Shown here one piece after another: positions 16,871 through 25,407 of a DNA stretch of 53,316 nt. Location: assembly GCA_003058495.1 (NCBI GenBank), contig QBVC01000036.1, forward strand, positions 1 through 53,316, in the 5' to 3' direction. Made by a program: the position numbers and the translations under genes. This stretch comes from a gamma proteobacterium symbiont of Ctena orbiculata (lineage in GTDB: Bacteria > Pseudomonadota > Gammaproteobacteria > Chromatiales > Chromatiaceae). Numbering within the stretch: position 1 is the stretch's first letter; each line of letters opens with the position of its first letter. The notes beneath the pieces are model-generated. The model saw nothing but the letters and a program-made list of their open reading frames with translations, was not told the DNA's origin and ran no database searches.

Positions 16871-18010
16871 TCACTTGACCGGAAAGACATAGTTCAGCCA
16901 GCCTACCATGCGCAGCAGGACCCGGCGGATGAGCGATACGTGGAGCACATCGTGGTCCGAGAAAATGGCCATCTTCCCCTGTACACCACGCGGCAGACCG
17001 TAATCATCCAGGTCCTCTTCGAGCTCGACCAGGGCCAGGGCCCTGCCTTGCTCGGCCAATCGTCTGGCTGAGACCAGGTTTCCCGTTGCCTGCACGTCCC
17101 CCTCCGCCATGGCGGGGAGAACCTGCTTCAGGGATCCCTTGAAAACATGCCCCGGCACGGCATCGATGATGACCTCGGCCCGATACCCGGGCTTCATCCG
17201 CATCAGCGAGTTCTGCCAGAAACTCCCGGCGATCATCCTCTCCTGGTCCGGTATGAAGATCGCCACGGGGCGCAAGGGCAGGCTGGCCGCCATCATGCCG
17301 GGACGAATGACGAACTGGGTGACAACGCCGTCCGCGGGCGCGCGTACTACTGAACGCTGCAGATCATATTCAGCTGTCGATAATTCGGCACGCAACTGGG
17401 CAACACGGGTATTGACCCCATCGATCTCCGACTCATAGGAGAGGCGGGCCCTCATCAAATCGGCCTGCGCCGCTTCCAGGCTTGCCTCGGATGCGAGATA
17501 GAGCTGACGCCGGTTCTCGACTTCCTGTTCAGAGAAGATCTTCCCGCCTTTCTTGTTGCCCCTGGCGTAGCGGTTGTATGACTGCTTGTTTCTGTCCCTG
17601 TCGGCGGTGGATTTTTTTACCCTGGCCTTTGCCGCCTCCAGCTGGGCCAGGGTTTGCTTTACCTGCTGTTCCGCCTCTGCCAGTTGGGCCTGTTTCCTCG
17701 CCAGCTTGAGTTCGAACGGCTTGGGGTCGATACGAAACAGCACATCCCCCTTTTTCAACGGGCGATTGGGTTCGGCCTCAACCGCCACCACAATACCCTT
17801 CACCGCGGGGACGATGGGTACGCTGACAAACGACTCCTTCGCATATTTGCCGTATGGATGGTTGTAGTTCATCAACATCAGGAGTACGCCGATGATAACC
17901 ACGCCGCCGAGGATGGCCGTGGGCACAGTCCACTTGTTCAAGGGAATACGGAAGACCTTGAATATGACAACACAGATTGCGGTATAGGTAAGGATAAGCA
18001 GAAGGTCCAT
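16871..18010 (-). CDS. HlyD-family membrane fusion protein (YiaV-like)
   Basis: This 379-residue protein has two N-terminal membrane segments (residues 2-20 and 32-50). A biotinyl/lipoyl-like half follows (PAVKGIVVAVEAEPNRPLKKGDVLFRID shortened: VKGIVVAVE and KKGDVLFRID), then a long alpha-hairpin coiled coil (residues 105-215) and the second barrel half (RAPADGVVTQFVIRPG). This is the periplasmic adaptor architecture of HlyD/EmrA/YiaV/YibH. It starts 3 bases after the DUF3302 gene, matching E. coli yiaW-yiaV. The partner transporter is not in the window. Confidence 0.87.
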   Translation of the reverse strand: MDLLLILTYTAICVVIFKVFRIPLNKWTVPTAILGGVVIIGVLLMLMNYNHPYGKYAKESFVSVPIVPAVKGIVVAVEAEPNRPLKKGDVLFRIDPKPFELKLARKQAQLAEAEQQVKQTLAQLEAAKARVKKSTADRDRNKQSYNRYARGNKKGGKIFSEQEVENRRQLYLASEASLEAAQADLMRARLSYESEIDGVNTRVAQLRAELSTAEYDLQRSVVRAPADGVVTQFVIRPGMMAASLPLRPVAIFIPDQERMIAGSFWQNSLMRMKPGYRAEVIIDAVPGHVFKGSLKQVLPAMAEGDVQATGNLVSARRLAEQGRALALVELEEDLDDYGLPRGVQGKMAIFSDHDVLHVSLIRRVLLRMVGWLNYVFPVK

Positions 18011-18013
18011 ACT

Positions 18014-18388
18014 TTAACCCTCCTGCTCAGATTTAGATGTCTGGTGATGCCTGTTGCTCAAGGTTTCGACTCTCTCACTCAAAACCTCAAGCTGCTGTCT
18101 AAGCGCTGCCATTTCGGTATTTTCTGATCCATCGGTCTCCCTGATCCCATTGTTATTGAATCCCCAACCGCGATCTTCCCGGTAAAGGGTCGACCAGATC
18201 CAGAGAAAAGGCCAGATCGCATGCAGGGTGAAGAGGCTTACCCATCCGGCGACATGGATGGCATCCTGGTGAGGATGATTACGGTGCCTGGCGATCTCAT
18301 ATGGGATGTCGTGGATCACGATGATGGCATAGAAGAAAAACAGTACGACAAAAAACACGAGGAAGAGGGCAAAATAGTCAAGAAACAT
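18014..18388 (-). CDS. DUF3302 inner-membrane protein (YiaW-like)
   Basis: This 124-residue protein has one N-terminal helix (FALFLVFFVVLFFFYAIIVIHDIP, residues 5-25) and a second near residues 48-66 (WVSLFTLHAIWPFLWIWS). Between them lies the conserved PYEIARHRNHPHQDAIH segment. The last 40 residues form a coiled coil (MAALRQQLEVLSERVETL). DUF3302/YiaW proteins pair with a HlyD-type adaptor, as seen here immediately downstream. Their biochemical role is unknown. Confidence 0.82.
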   Translation of the reverse strand: MFLDYFALFLVFFVVLFFFYAIIVIHDIPYEIARHRNHPHQDAIHVAGWVSLFTLHAIWPFLWIWSTLYREDRGWGFNNNGIRETDGSENTEMAALRQQLEVLSERVETLSNRHHQTSKSEQEG

Positions 18389-18437
18389 AGATCTTCTACC
18401 GGTTGATAATTAGCAGCAGTACAACCGTGTACTTTAT

Positions 18438-18692
18438 TTAAAGATTCAAGCTTGCATTCCGAATGATCCCCTCAGGCAAAGTGTCGGGCAAGGGGGAAAA
18501 CTCGAAACGTTTTACCGCATTCAAGGGAATGATATGCAGACAACTGTCCGCTTCGATCACGATGCGATCGGCGGTCATTGCATCGTGCAATTTACTCATC
18601 TGATCGTACTGATCCTTGGCCTGCTTGGGGAATGTGAATGTCTCGCTGGAACCGTCCAAATAGTGGACAGTTAAGAACCTGCTTGGCTCCAT
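18438..18692 (-). CDS. small conserved-looking hypothetical protein
   Basis: This 84-residue protein (MEPSRFLTVHYLDGSSETF...) looks like a small beta-rich domain: TVHYLDGS, IVIEADSCLHIIPLNAVKRFEF. It has no signal peptide and lies 49 bases upstream of the yiaWV pair on the same strand, so it may be the first gene of that operon. The family is not recognised. Confidence 0.55.
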   Translation of the reverse strand: MEPSRFLTVHYLDGSSETFTFPKQAKDQYDQMSKLHDAMTADRIVIEADSCLHIIPLNAVKRFEFSPLPDTLPEGIIRNASLNL

Positions 18693-18727
18693 CGTGTTAC
18701 CTCTGTCGTTTTATACGCCTGAATGAC

Positions 18728-18764
18728 GATTTCGATTCCAACATCTGTGGTCGAAATCGAAATC
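18728..18764. promoter_or_regulatory. 10-bp inverted repeat in a divergent promoter region
   Basis: GATTTCGATT (18728-18737) and AATCGAAATC (18755-18764) are perfect complements 17 bases apart, in the 321-base gap between divergently transcribed genes. It could be an operator or a hairpin. A partial FNR-like site, ATGATCTTTATCAA, lies next to it at 18779-18792 with one half-site base off consensus. The rest of the gap (18793-19013) is AT-rich with nothing else seen. Confidence 0.45.
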
Positions 18765-19013
18765 AGCTGGCTATAGTTATGATCTTTATCAAGGTGTTTT
18801 ATATTTTTCTGGATTGAATGTTAGTTAATATGTTCCTCCACAATAGACAGAGGCGATAATACTAACAAGATAATCTTTTCATCGGCTTTTGGACTCTTTT
18901 GTAAGCTACAATAGTAAGAAAACGAGAAGATTACAAATGGCCGCACTTGTTTGGATTTAAACTGCTCCACCAAGAATTCTCCAGAGTATTTATAAACAAA
19001 GAGTTGACACAAA

Positions 19014-19379
19014 ATGAAGCTTTTTACCCTTATCGGCACAGGGTTTGTTTTCACTGTCGCTGCTTTCTCGACGCATGGCTTTGATCTGCATTTTCTAAAG
19101 CATTCGCCTGCACGCCACTTCACCAAACAGGACTGGGAGATCGCCAAGACGGCAACCAGAGATATTCTGGAAAACCACGAGTTGGGGGAGAGTGTTATGT
19201 GGGATAACCCTGACTCCGGTAATTCAGGCGCTTTGAAAATAACAAAGGCCGGAACCAGCAGCGGGAGACTTTGCAAGAGACTTCAAATCACCAACCGGGC
19301 AAAAGGCCAGGAGCATACATCCAGCTATGTATTTTGCAGGCAGCCAGACGGAACATGGAAAACCATGCTTAAAAAATAG
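19014..19379 (+). CDS. exported RT0821/Lpp0805 surface-antigen-like protein
   Basis: This 121-residue protein has a signal peptide (LFTLIGTGFVFTVAAFSTHG). The mature domain contains ESVMWDNPDSGNSGAL, a first Cys in GRLCKRLQI and a C-terminal YVFCRQPDGTWK. That is the pattern of the RT0821/Lpp0805 (17-kDa surface-antigen-like) domain found in outer-membrane-associated proteins. The two cysteines probably form a disulfide. The role is unknown. Confidence 0.75.
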   Translation: MKLFTLIGTGFVFTVAAFSTHGFDLHFLKHSPARHFTKQDWEIAKTATRDILENHELGESVMWDNPDSGNSGALKITKAGTSSGRLCKRLQITNRAKGQEHTSSYVFCRQPDGTWKTMLKK

Positions 19380-19394
19380 ATTGATCGACGGTGT

Positions 19395-20375
19395 CTAACA
19401 TCCGATAACGCACACACCTTCAGCAGAAAATTCCATGGTCTTACCGCTCAACGGCAGGTGGGCCGGTATATTCACTGCATCGGTGAAGCTTGCTGTCTTG
19501 GTGCCGGTGATCAGTTTGCCCTTGCGGGTCGCCGCTTCATTGGCATGGGAGGCGATGACCGATGCAGGCCGAATTAGCTGGTTGATGACATAGGCAGCCT
19601 CAAGCGGGCCGGTGGTAAAGGTGTCTCCGATATTGATCACGGCCAGCTTGACGCCATAGTGATCACGCACCACCGATTCCTGTTCCGCGGTAATCCCGGT
19701 GTCGCCGGAGAGATAGACGGAGAGGCCATTGGAAAAGGTCAGCACATAACCGGTCGGGGGGCCGGCATAGGCGGTGAGTCCGGCGGCATCGAGCATTTCA
19801 CCCAGCTTACCGCCGATCATCGAACCCTTGATGCCGTTGGAATGGACGGCGGGAACGGTGGTAATCCTGACTCCGCCAATCGTCCGCGAGCCGCCGAACC
19901 TCACCAGCTGCGACGCCTTCGGATCGCCGCCCAGGGCCTTGAGCTTGGCGGCGAAGAACTTCGGCATCTCGCTGCCGGTGACGATTACCGCCTTGTGCGC
20001 CAAGGCGATCTCTACGCTGTTGGTGTGGGGTAGGGCATCAATATAAATCGCGGGTTTGCCGCAGCTGCCGGTATTTGGCTTGGCGATCCGCTTGTCCCCG
20101 ACATGATCCCCATGCATGTGACTGACCAGCACCACATCAACCTTGCCCAGGCGAGGGTCTTCCGCACCGGCCACCGTACGACCGGCATCATAGAGCACTC
20201 TGGTGCCATCCGGATCTTCAAACAGAATGGCGCGATCGAATCTGCAGAACTCGCCGTCATGGCTTCCCAGAGGCGTTACCTTGACAACCCCGGTCACCGT
20301 TTGAGCAGCGGTTGTATTGATCGCGAGGAATAAAAGCGAGAATAGGCCGGTACGGATGATGGACAGGCTGAGCAT
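19395..20375 (-). CDS. exported metallo-beta-lactamase-fold hydrolase
   Basis: This 326-residue protein has a signal peptide ending near NTTAAQT. The metal motif is H86-M-H88-G-D90-H91 in LVSHMHGDHVG, preceded by YDAGRT and followed by TVPAVHSNG and YLSGDTG. These are zinc ligands of the UlaG-like/metal-dependent hydrolase branch of the fold. The substrate cannot be read from the sequence. It converges on the surface-antigen-like gene 15 bases away. Confidence 0.85.
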   Translation of the reverse strand: MLSLSIIRTGLFSLLFLAINTTAAQTVTGVVKVTPLGSHDGEFCRFDRAILFEDPDGTRVLYDAGRTVAGAEDPRLGKVDVVLVSHMHGDHVGDKRIAKPNTGSCGKPAIYIDALPHTNSVEIALAHKAVIVTGSEMPKFFAAKLKALGGDPKASQLVRFGGSRTIGGVRITTVPAVHSNGIKGSMIGGKLGEMLDAAGLTAYAGPPTGYVLTFSNGLSVYLSGDTGITAEQESVVRDHYGVKLAVINIGDTFTTGPLEAAYVINQLIRPASVIASHANEAATRKGKLITGTKTASFTDAVNIPAHLPLSGKTMEFSAEGVCVIGC

Positions 20376-20768
20376 GTTGCGTACTCCAGTACTTGTATTT
20401 ATTCAGATCATAATTGCAATCTGACACCCCGCCATTATTCCCATATGTTTTACGCTGTTAATAGAGGTACCCGGCGCAAGGCAGGCAATGGGAAAAAGGT
20501 CTGCTTATCTCCGATATCTTTATGCTGAGCCCCACCAAGACCACAGTGCTTCAATGAACAGTTAGTCCAGGAGAATTTCGTATAAGGCTTGGTTAAACGT
20601 CCCTTACGAAGGATGAGAACATACTGACAGGGGATGCGGAGTGTTATTTATACAGCGTTGAATTCCACCGGAAAGCGACTAAGATAAGGTCCTGAGAAAC
20701 TATAGCAGTGCAATAAATACCGGTGTCATAAACGACCGGGATAAGAAACAATAAAAGGGGAGAGACCC
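20376..20768. other. 393-base intergenic region, no gene seen
   Basis: This divergent gap must contain the promoters of the hydrolase (minus) and the phospholipase D-like gene (plus). A purine-rich AAAGGGGAGAG ribosome-binding stretch precedes the latter at about 20753. No ORF, strong hairpin or repeat stood out. Confidence 0.4.
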
Positions 20769-21827
20769 ATGGGAATCAGGGTCGGACAGGTGGCCTTCTT
20801 TGCCGGGCCGCATAACCTGGGGGCACCGGACAATCTCGAGACGGTGATTGTCGATTTTATCAACCAGGCACAGAAGCGTCTGGAGATCGCGGTGCAGGAG
20901 CTCGAAAGCGAACCGATCGCGAAGGCGATCATCGCGGCGCGCAAACGCAAGGTGCTGGTAAAACTCGTCATCGAGCAGAGTTACCTCAAACGCTCACCCC
21001 TGAAGGCCGATCCCTGGACCCCGGGCGGCAGGAATGAGCCCAACCGCGCTGTCCATGACGCCATCCTGCGCAGCAACATCGACGTCAAGGTCGACTACAA
21101 CGCCAATATCTTTCATCAGAAGTTCATCGTCCGGGATAGGGAAGCCGTTCTCACCGGTTCCACCAACTTTACCCCCACCGGCACCCACAAAAACCTCAAC
21201 CACCTGGTTATCGTCGAAGATGCCCAAGTGGCCAGGATCTATGCCAGGGAGTTCAAAGAGATCCAACAGGGACGCTTCGGGCGGCGCAGCGAAGGGCACG
21301 ATCCCCACCCGAAAGAGCTGGAGGTCTCCGATGTGCCGATCAAGATCCTGTTTGCGCCGGATCACAATCCGGAAATGGAGATCATGAAGCAGATGATGAA
21401 GGCCCGGGAGCGGATCGACTTTGCGATCTTCACCTTTGCGAAGTCCTCCGGCATCGACGACACGATGTTGGGTCTTCTGAATGCCGGGATGCCGATACAG
21501 GGGGTCTTTGACAGTAAGCAGGGAGCGCAGGATTGGTCGCCGGTGAAGGCGTTGTCGGAGCAGGGCGCAAGCCTATACGGGGCGGGCAATCGAGGCGGTG
21601 TCGGCAAGCTGCATCACAAGCTGATGGTGCTCGATGACCAGGTCGTCATTGCCGGATCCTTCAACTATACGGGGCCGGCGAATCTGTTGAATGATGAGAA
21701 TATCATTATCCTTGGGAGTTTTGACGAGCAGCTGACTCTGGCACAGAAAACTACTCAGGGGCGGATTGCACAATTTGCGCGGAAGGAAATTGAGCGCATT
21801 ATCAACGTGGAAAAACATGAACTCTAA
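20769..21827 (+). CDS. phospholipase D-like protein with two HKD motifs
   Basis: This 352-residue protein has two phospholipase D half-sites, H116-Q-K-x4-D (HQKFIVRDREAVLTGSTNF) and H283-H-K-x4-D (HKLMVLDDQVVIAGSFNYT). Both are followed by the usual GS-N segment, so the catalytic pair is complete. There is no obvious signal peptide, pointing to a cytoplasmic phosphodiesterase or nuclease of the PLD superfamily rather than a secreted lipase. Substrate unknown. It could act as a nuclease in defence, but no neighbour supports that. Confidence 0.87.
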   Translation: MGIRVGQVAFFAGPHNLGAPDNLETVIVDFINQAQKRLEIAVQELESEPIAKAIIAARKRKVLVKLVIEQSYLKRSPLKADPWTPGGRNEPNRAVHDAILRSNIDVKVDYNANIFHQKFIVRDREAVLTGSTNFTPTGTHKNLNHLVIVEDAQVARIYAREFKEIQQGRFGRRSEGHDPHPKELEVSDVPIKILFAPDHNPEMEIMKQMMKARERIDFAIFTFAKSSGIDDTMLGLLNAGMPIQGVFDSKQGAQDWSPVKALSEQGASLYGAGNRGGVGKLHHKLMVLDDQVVIAGSFNYTGPANLLNDENIIILGSFDEQLTLAQKTTQGRIAQFARKEIERIINVEKHEL

Positions 21828-21864
21828 CCAATATGATTTCAACATAATTCATTAAGGATGATAT

Positions 21865-23739
21865 ATGTCTTATTTTATTATTCACACCTGCCTGCGTCGA
21901 CTGCCATCAAACTTGCAAACATTTAACAATAAGATTTTGTTTAATCACACATCGCGTATATTGTTAATAACAAGTCTTCTGTTTTCACCTTTTATATATG
22001 CGCAAGAACTTGCTGCCTCATGCTTATTCAATGCAACTGTTATTGTTGATGACAATAATCATATACCGCCGATGGCCTATGGCGATAATCTCATTATTGA
22101 AGCGAGGTTTAATCTTGAGACCAAGATAGGAAATCTATCTGTCAAGCACGAAACGAAAGGGGAATATACACTTATAATTTCCGACATCACCATTCAGAGA
22201 AGCGCCAGTGGCGATGAAATAGCCTTTATCCTCGATCATGCACGGGGAGATCTTGGTGGAATAGTTCGAAACGGAAATGGCGGCGGTGAATTGGTTTTTC
22301 GTAGTACGCGTGAAATACTAGACAGTGACGATCTGCCGGTCGATATAGGCGTATGGAATCAGTTTCAAGGAGACAGGCATCTTTCGCTACCCAATCCAAA
22401 AGGACCGGATTTCAACGATCCGCGGCTTATCGGTTCGTTTGGCGTCATCGCTGGTTATTGCGGCAATCCCAATATACTGGGGTTGTTAAATGTCAAAGAT
22501 TACGGTGCTGTAGGGGATGGATTACATGACGATACGCCTGCAATAAAGAGCGCAATTCAAGCATCGTCAATCGGTGGTTCTGTCTTTTTTCCCCCGGGAA
22601 ACTATTTGGTAACGGAGGAACTCAGTATCACAAAACCGCTACAACTATTCGGCGTTGGCGTGGGTTCGCAAATATTTCAACAAACTGATGGCAAGAATTT
22701 ATTTATATTAAATAATATACGAAGTGCAGTTATCAAGGATATGTATTTAGGATCTGCCTCCGTGGCTACTGGCACCAGCCTTATTAAATTGATCAATAGT
22801 CATCACACACGTATAGATAACATCATATTGGCCGGCAGCTATTATGGAATTCATTTGCAGGGTTCGCTATTAAACACATTAATAGACATTAAAAGTTACG
22901 TGAATATAGGGTATTTCTTTACTAAAGTATCTTCAAATCAATATTGGGTCTATGCGGAGCGGTATAATAGCATTTCAGCGAATGCGAACACATTTATAGC
23001 ACCAAGTCTTGAAGGGGGTGAGAATGGAATTCACATCAGGGATGGACGAGGTCAAGGAAGTATTTTTCTTTACGGTGGAACAATAGAAGGAGTAAATGGA
23101 TATGCGATTTATGCCGAAGGCACCAATCTGCCTTCTATTGTTTCCGGTACTCATATGGAAGGCAATAAGTCAGGTGATGTTGTTCTGAATGGGAGTGCAA
23201 ACTTCCGGATAGAATCTGTTTACTCAGATCATATGATCAAATTAGATGGTGCATTGTGGAACACCGTGATTGACAACTCAATGGTCCATAAGATCATTGT
23301 AGGCGCGGATGCTGTCAGAACGCGAATAAATGGAGTTGCTACAAAATTTAACCCTAAAATATCAAACGGCGGCATTCATGATTTGACGACCGACACCATC
23401 TATCAAAGCACATCAGGTGTAAATGCACTGGATTGGTTTGGGACAGTTGGTGTGGGAAAAGCCAATCCAAGTACAAATCCGTCAGGAACAACAAAGAGAT
23501 TAAAGGTAGACGTGAATGGAGTAATTCGTGCAGATAATGTATCTACCCCCTTTCTATCGTTAGGCAATAATCCTGAATGGGTACTGGAAACAGACATAAA
23601 TGGCATTATCGCAACCAGTAAAAATCGAAGTATGCGTTTAAATCTAACAACTGCGAATGAAATCAGTTCTGTTATAGAACGACTAAATGAGCTTGAGCAT
23701 AGATTACAAATGATAGAGAAGCCTGAATCGCAAAAATAG
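21865..23739 (+). CDS. pectate-lyase-like beta-helix protein, tailspike-like architecture
   Basis: The protein has 624 residues. After a hydrophobic segment ending FSPFIYAQE there is an N-terminal domain of about 160 residues. Next comes the pectate-lyase-3 signature DYGAVGDGLHDDTPAIKSAI (about residues 212-231), then a long beta-helix. The C-terminus (LNLTTANEISSVIERLNELE, then HRLQM) looks like a trimerising coiled coil, as in phage tailspikes and S74-type fibres. The DNA is clearly AT-richer than its neighbours, which suggests horizontal transfer. It may depolymerise or bind a surface polysaccharide. Confidence 0.75.
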   Translation: MSYFIIHTCLRRLPSNLQTFNNKILFNHTSRILLITSLLFSPFIYAQELAASCLFNATVIVDDNNHIPPMAYGDNLIIEARFNLETKIGNLSVKHETKGEYTLIISDITIQRSASGDEIAFILDHARGDLGGIVRNGNGGGELVFRSTREILDSDDLPVDIGVWNQFQGDRHLSLPNPKGPDFNDPRLIGSFGVIAGYCGNPNILGLLNVKDYGAVGDGLHDDTPAIKSAIQASSIGGSVFFPPGNYLVTEELSITKPLQLFGVGVGSQIFQQTDGKNLFILNNIRSAVIKDMYLGSASVATGTSLIKLINSHHTRIDNIILAGSYYGIHLQGSLLNTLIDIKSYVNIGYFFTKVSSNQYWVYAERYNSISANANTFIAPSLEGGENGIHIRDGRGQGSIFLYGGTIEGVNGYAIYAEGTNLPSIVSGTHMEGNKSGDVVLNGSANFRIESVYSDHMIKLDGALWNTVIDNSMVHKIIVGADAVRTRINGVATKFNPKISNGGIHDLTTDTIYQSTSGVNALDWFGTVGVGKANPSTNPSGTTKRLKVDVNGVIRADNVSTPFLSLGNNPEWVLETDINGIIATSKNRSMRLNLTTANEISSVIERLNELEHRLQMIEKPESQK

Positions 23740-23876
23740 TTGCGCTCGGAGTTGGGTTGGACACTATGGGTAGGTATTCACGGAGGAGTTTCGAAGTCGC
23801 AGAATCTGTAAATTTAGGTGGAACGACATCGATACATATCTGTAACCATGCACCGGTTGTGTGTGCGGCACAAGGC

Positions 23877-24788
23877 CTACTGTTGCCACTTAAAATATTC
23901 CGTTGCATTTTTGTAACCCACCTGCTCGGCAACTTCGGCCGGGAGCTGCTTTAACCACTCACGGTGAAAGCCGAGGAAACGCGATAACTGCTGCCAACCG
24001 GTATCGGATTCGTCCCAGGGATCGAGTTGTTCCACCGGCCAAACCGGGTCAGAGCCGATCATGAACCGGTTGGGGTAGGCGATCACGAGATCTCTCCATT
24101 CGTCTTTCAACAAACCCGTCTCATCTACAATAGGCCTTCCCACATGCCGCCATGGATCGCGAGCAGACAGCTCCACACTCAGATTTGAACAATGGCTCAA
24201 TGCTCGCGATACCTCACCAGGCGGCAGAATCGAGCCGGCATGGGCCCACAGAAAGCGGGTTTTCGGATGCGCACTGCAGAAGCCAATCAGATAGTCGGCC
24301 CTGGAAAATTCCGTGTGCACGAGTACGGGCACATCAAACTCCGCTGCAAGTTCAAACAGACCGGAGATATTCGGGTTCTTCCAATCGGTGACAAAGCCGC
24401 TGATCATGTGAAGTTCACCGATCCCCCGGTAAAGACCCGATGCCAAGGCCCGTCGGACACGCCCAACCAACTCTTTATTGTGATACCAATTCGACCAATT
24501 GACAGCATCCTGGTATACCCCATAGATAGGGATCACTGTCTCAGGCGCCAAGCGCTGCAGTTCGAGCGCCAGCTCCGGGGGAGTACCGGTCACAACCGCC
24601 AGCGTGACATTGTTATCACGCAGGACGGCGATGGCCTGTTCCGGTTCCGTGACCTCTTTCTGATTCCACTTCCAGTGCAGATGCGTATCGGCCAGTTTTG
24701 CCAGTCCTTCGTCGCTGATGCATGGCGAAGCGAGCGTGAAGAGAGAAAGCAGGGCAGGGAACGATGTGATTTTGAAGAATTTGGTCAT
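23877..24788 (-). CDS. exported amidohydrolase-family protein
   Basis: This protein of about 303 residues has a signal peptide (FFKITSFPALLSLFTLASPCISD). The mature part has the TIM-barrel metal-hydrolase motif DTHLHW near the start. VLVHTEFSR, FLWAHAGS and MIGSDPVW supply the later His and Asp ligands. This matches the amidohydrolase_2 family. The start at ATG 24788 is used because it begins directly before the signal peptide; an upstream in-frame ATG adds 27 polar residues. Substrate unknown. Confidence 0.82.
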   Translation of the reverse strand: MTKFFKITSFPALLSLFTLASPCISDEGLAKLADTHLHWKWNQKEVTEPEQAIAVLRDNNVTLAVVTGTPPELALELQRLAPETVIPIYGVYQDAVNWSNWYHNKELVGRVRRALASGLYRGIGELHMISGFVTDWKNPNISGLFELAAEFDVPVLVHTEFSRADYLIGFCSAHPKTRFLWAHAGSILPPGEVSRALSHCSNLSVELSARDPWRHVGRPIVDETGLLKDEWRDLVIAYPNRFMIGSDPVWPVEQLDPWDESDTGWQQLSRFLGFHREWLKQLPAEVAEQVGYKNATEYFKWQQ

Positions 24789-24869
24789 GCGTTTTCTGTC
24801 ACCCTGGGTAGCGTTACGTTTAGATCTACTAACCGAGGATGTGTTCGCATTACGGTCAAAATGGCTCAT

Positions 24870-25407
24870 AAACTCCGACTTTTACCATACCTTAGAGGTA
24901 TGAGCGTGCTCCTACGCGAAATCCAGGACACTCGCAGTGACAATGGGCGGTGGATTGCATGCAGGGAAACCCACATTTTTAATCACCAGTTCAAAAAAGT
25001 AGGGTGGTGTTTCTCTTGGAAGCGAATACTTTGCATGTATGCGAAAAAATCCGATGTAAGACATTTAAGTTCGGTTTAGTCATGCAAAATTACTTTCGGA
25101 GCACTGAATACACGGTTGGCCGATTACGACTAACGATCGCATCAATGATATTTAACATAATATACATTATGCATCTTTTCTACTGTCTTTTACTTTGTGC
25201 AAAACGCCAATTTTTGTAGTATGCTTTTTGTGCAGAAAGTGGTTTAGCTACTTCTCTGGTGAGCTACTTTCTCCATAAAGTCGGAGACAAGTTGACTCGA
25301 TCTTGTCCAACGAGCCAACACCTAGAGCCGCTACCCAACGTAACTTCCTTGTTATGGGGTGGCGGCTCTTTCAAATTGGTCATTCCAAATTATTGGTATT
25401 TCTCCTT
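24870..25407. other. boundary region before the conjugative element
   Basis: About 540 bases without a convincing gene, noticeably AT-rich from 25080 to 25230. It separates chromosomal-looking genes from the relaxase gene, so one end of the mobile element may lie here. I found no tRNA gene or obvious direct repeat marking an attachment site. Confidence 0.4.
25325..25372. terminator. hairpin downstream of the relaxase gene
   Basis: GAGCCGCTACCC (25325-25336) pairs with GGGTGGCGGCTC (25357-25368) at 11 of 12 positions, followed by TTTC on the plus strand. It lies just beyond the stop codon of the minus-strand relaxase gene and could end transcription from either side. Confidence 0.5.

Noticed and set aside
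18779-18792. FNR-like site ATGATCTTTATCAA
   Set aside because: One base off consensus in a half-site and no respiratory gene downstream, so I do not claim it as a functional box.
24870-25407. An attachment site or tRNA at the left end of the element
   Set aside because: I found no cloverleaf or direct repeat matching the other flank.
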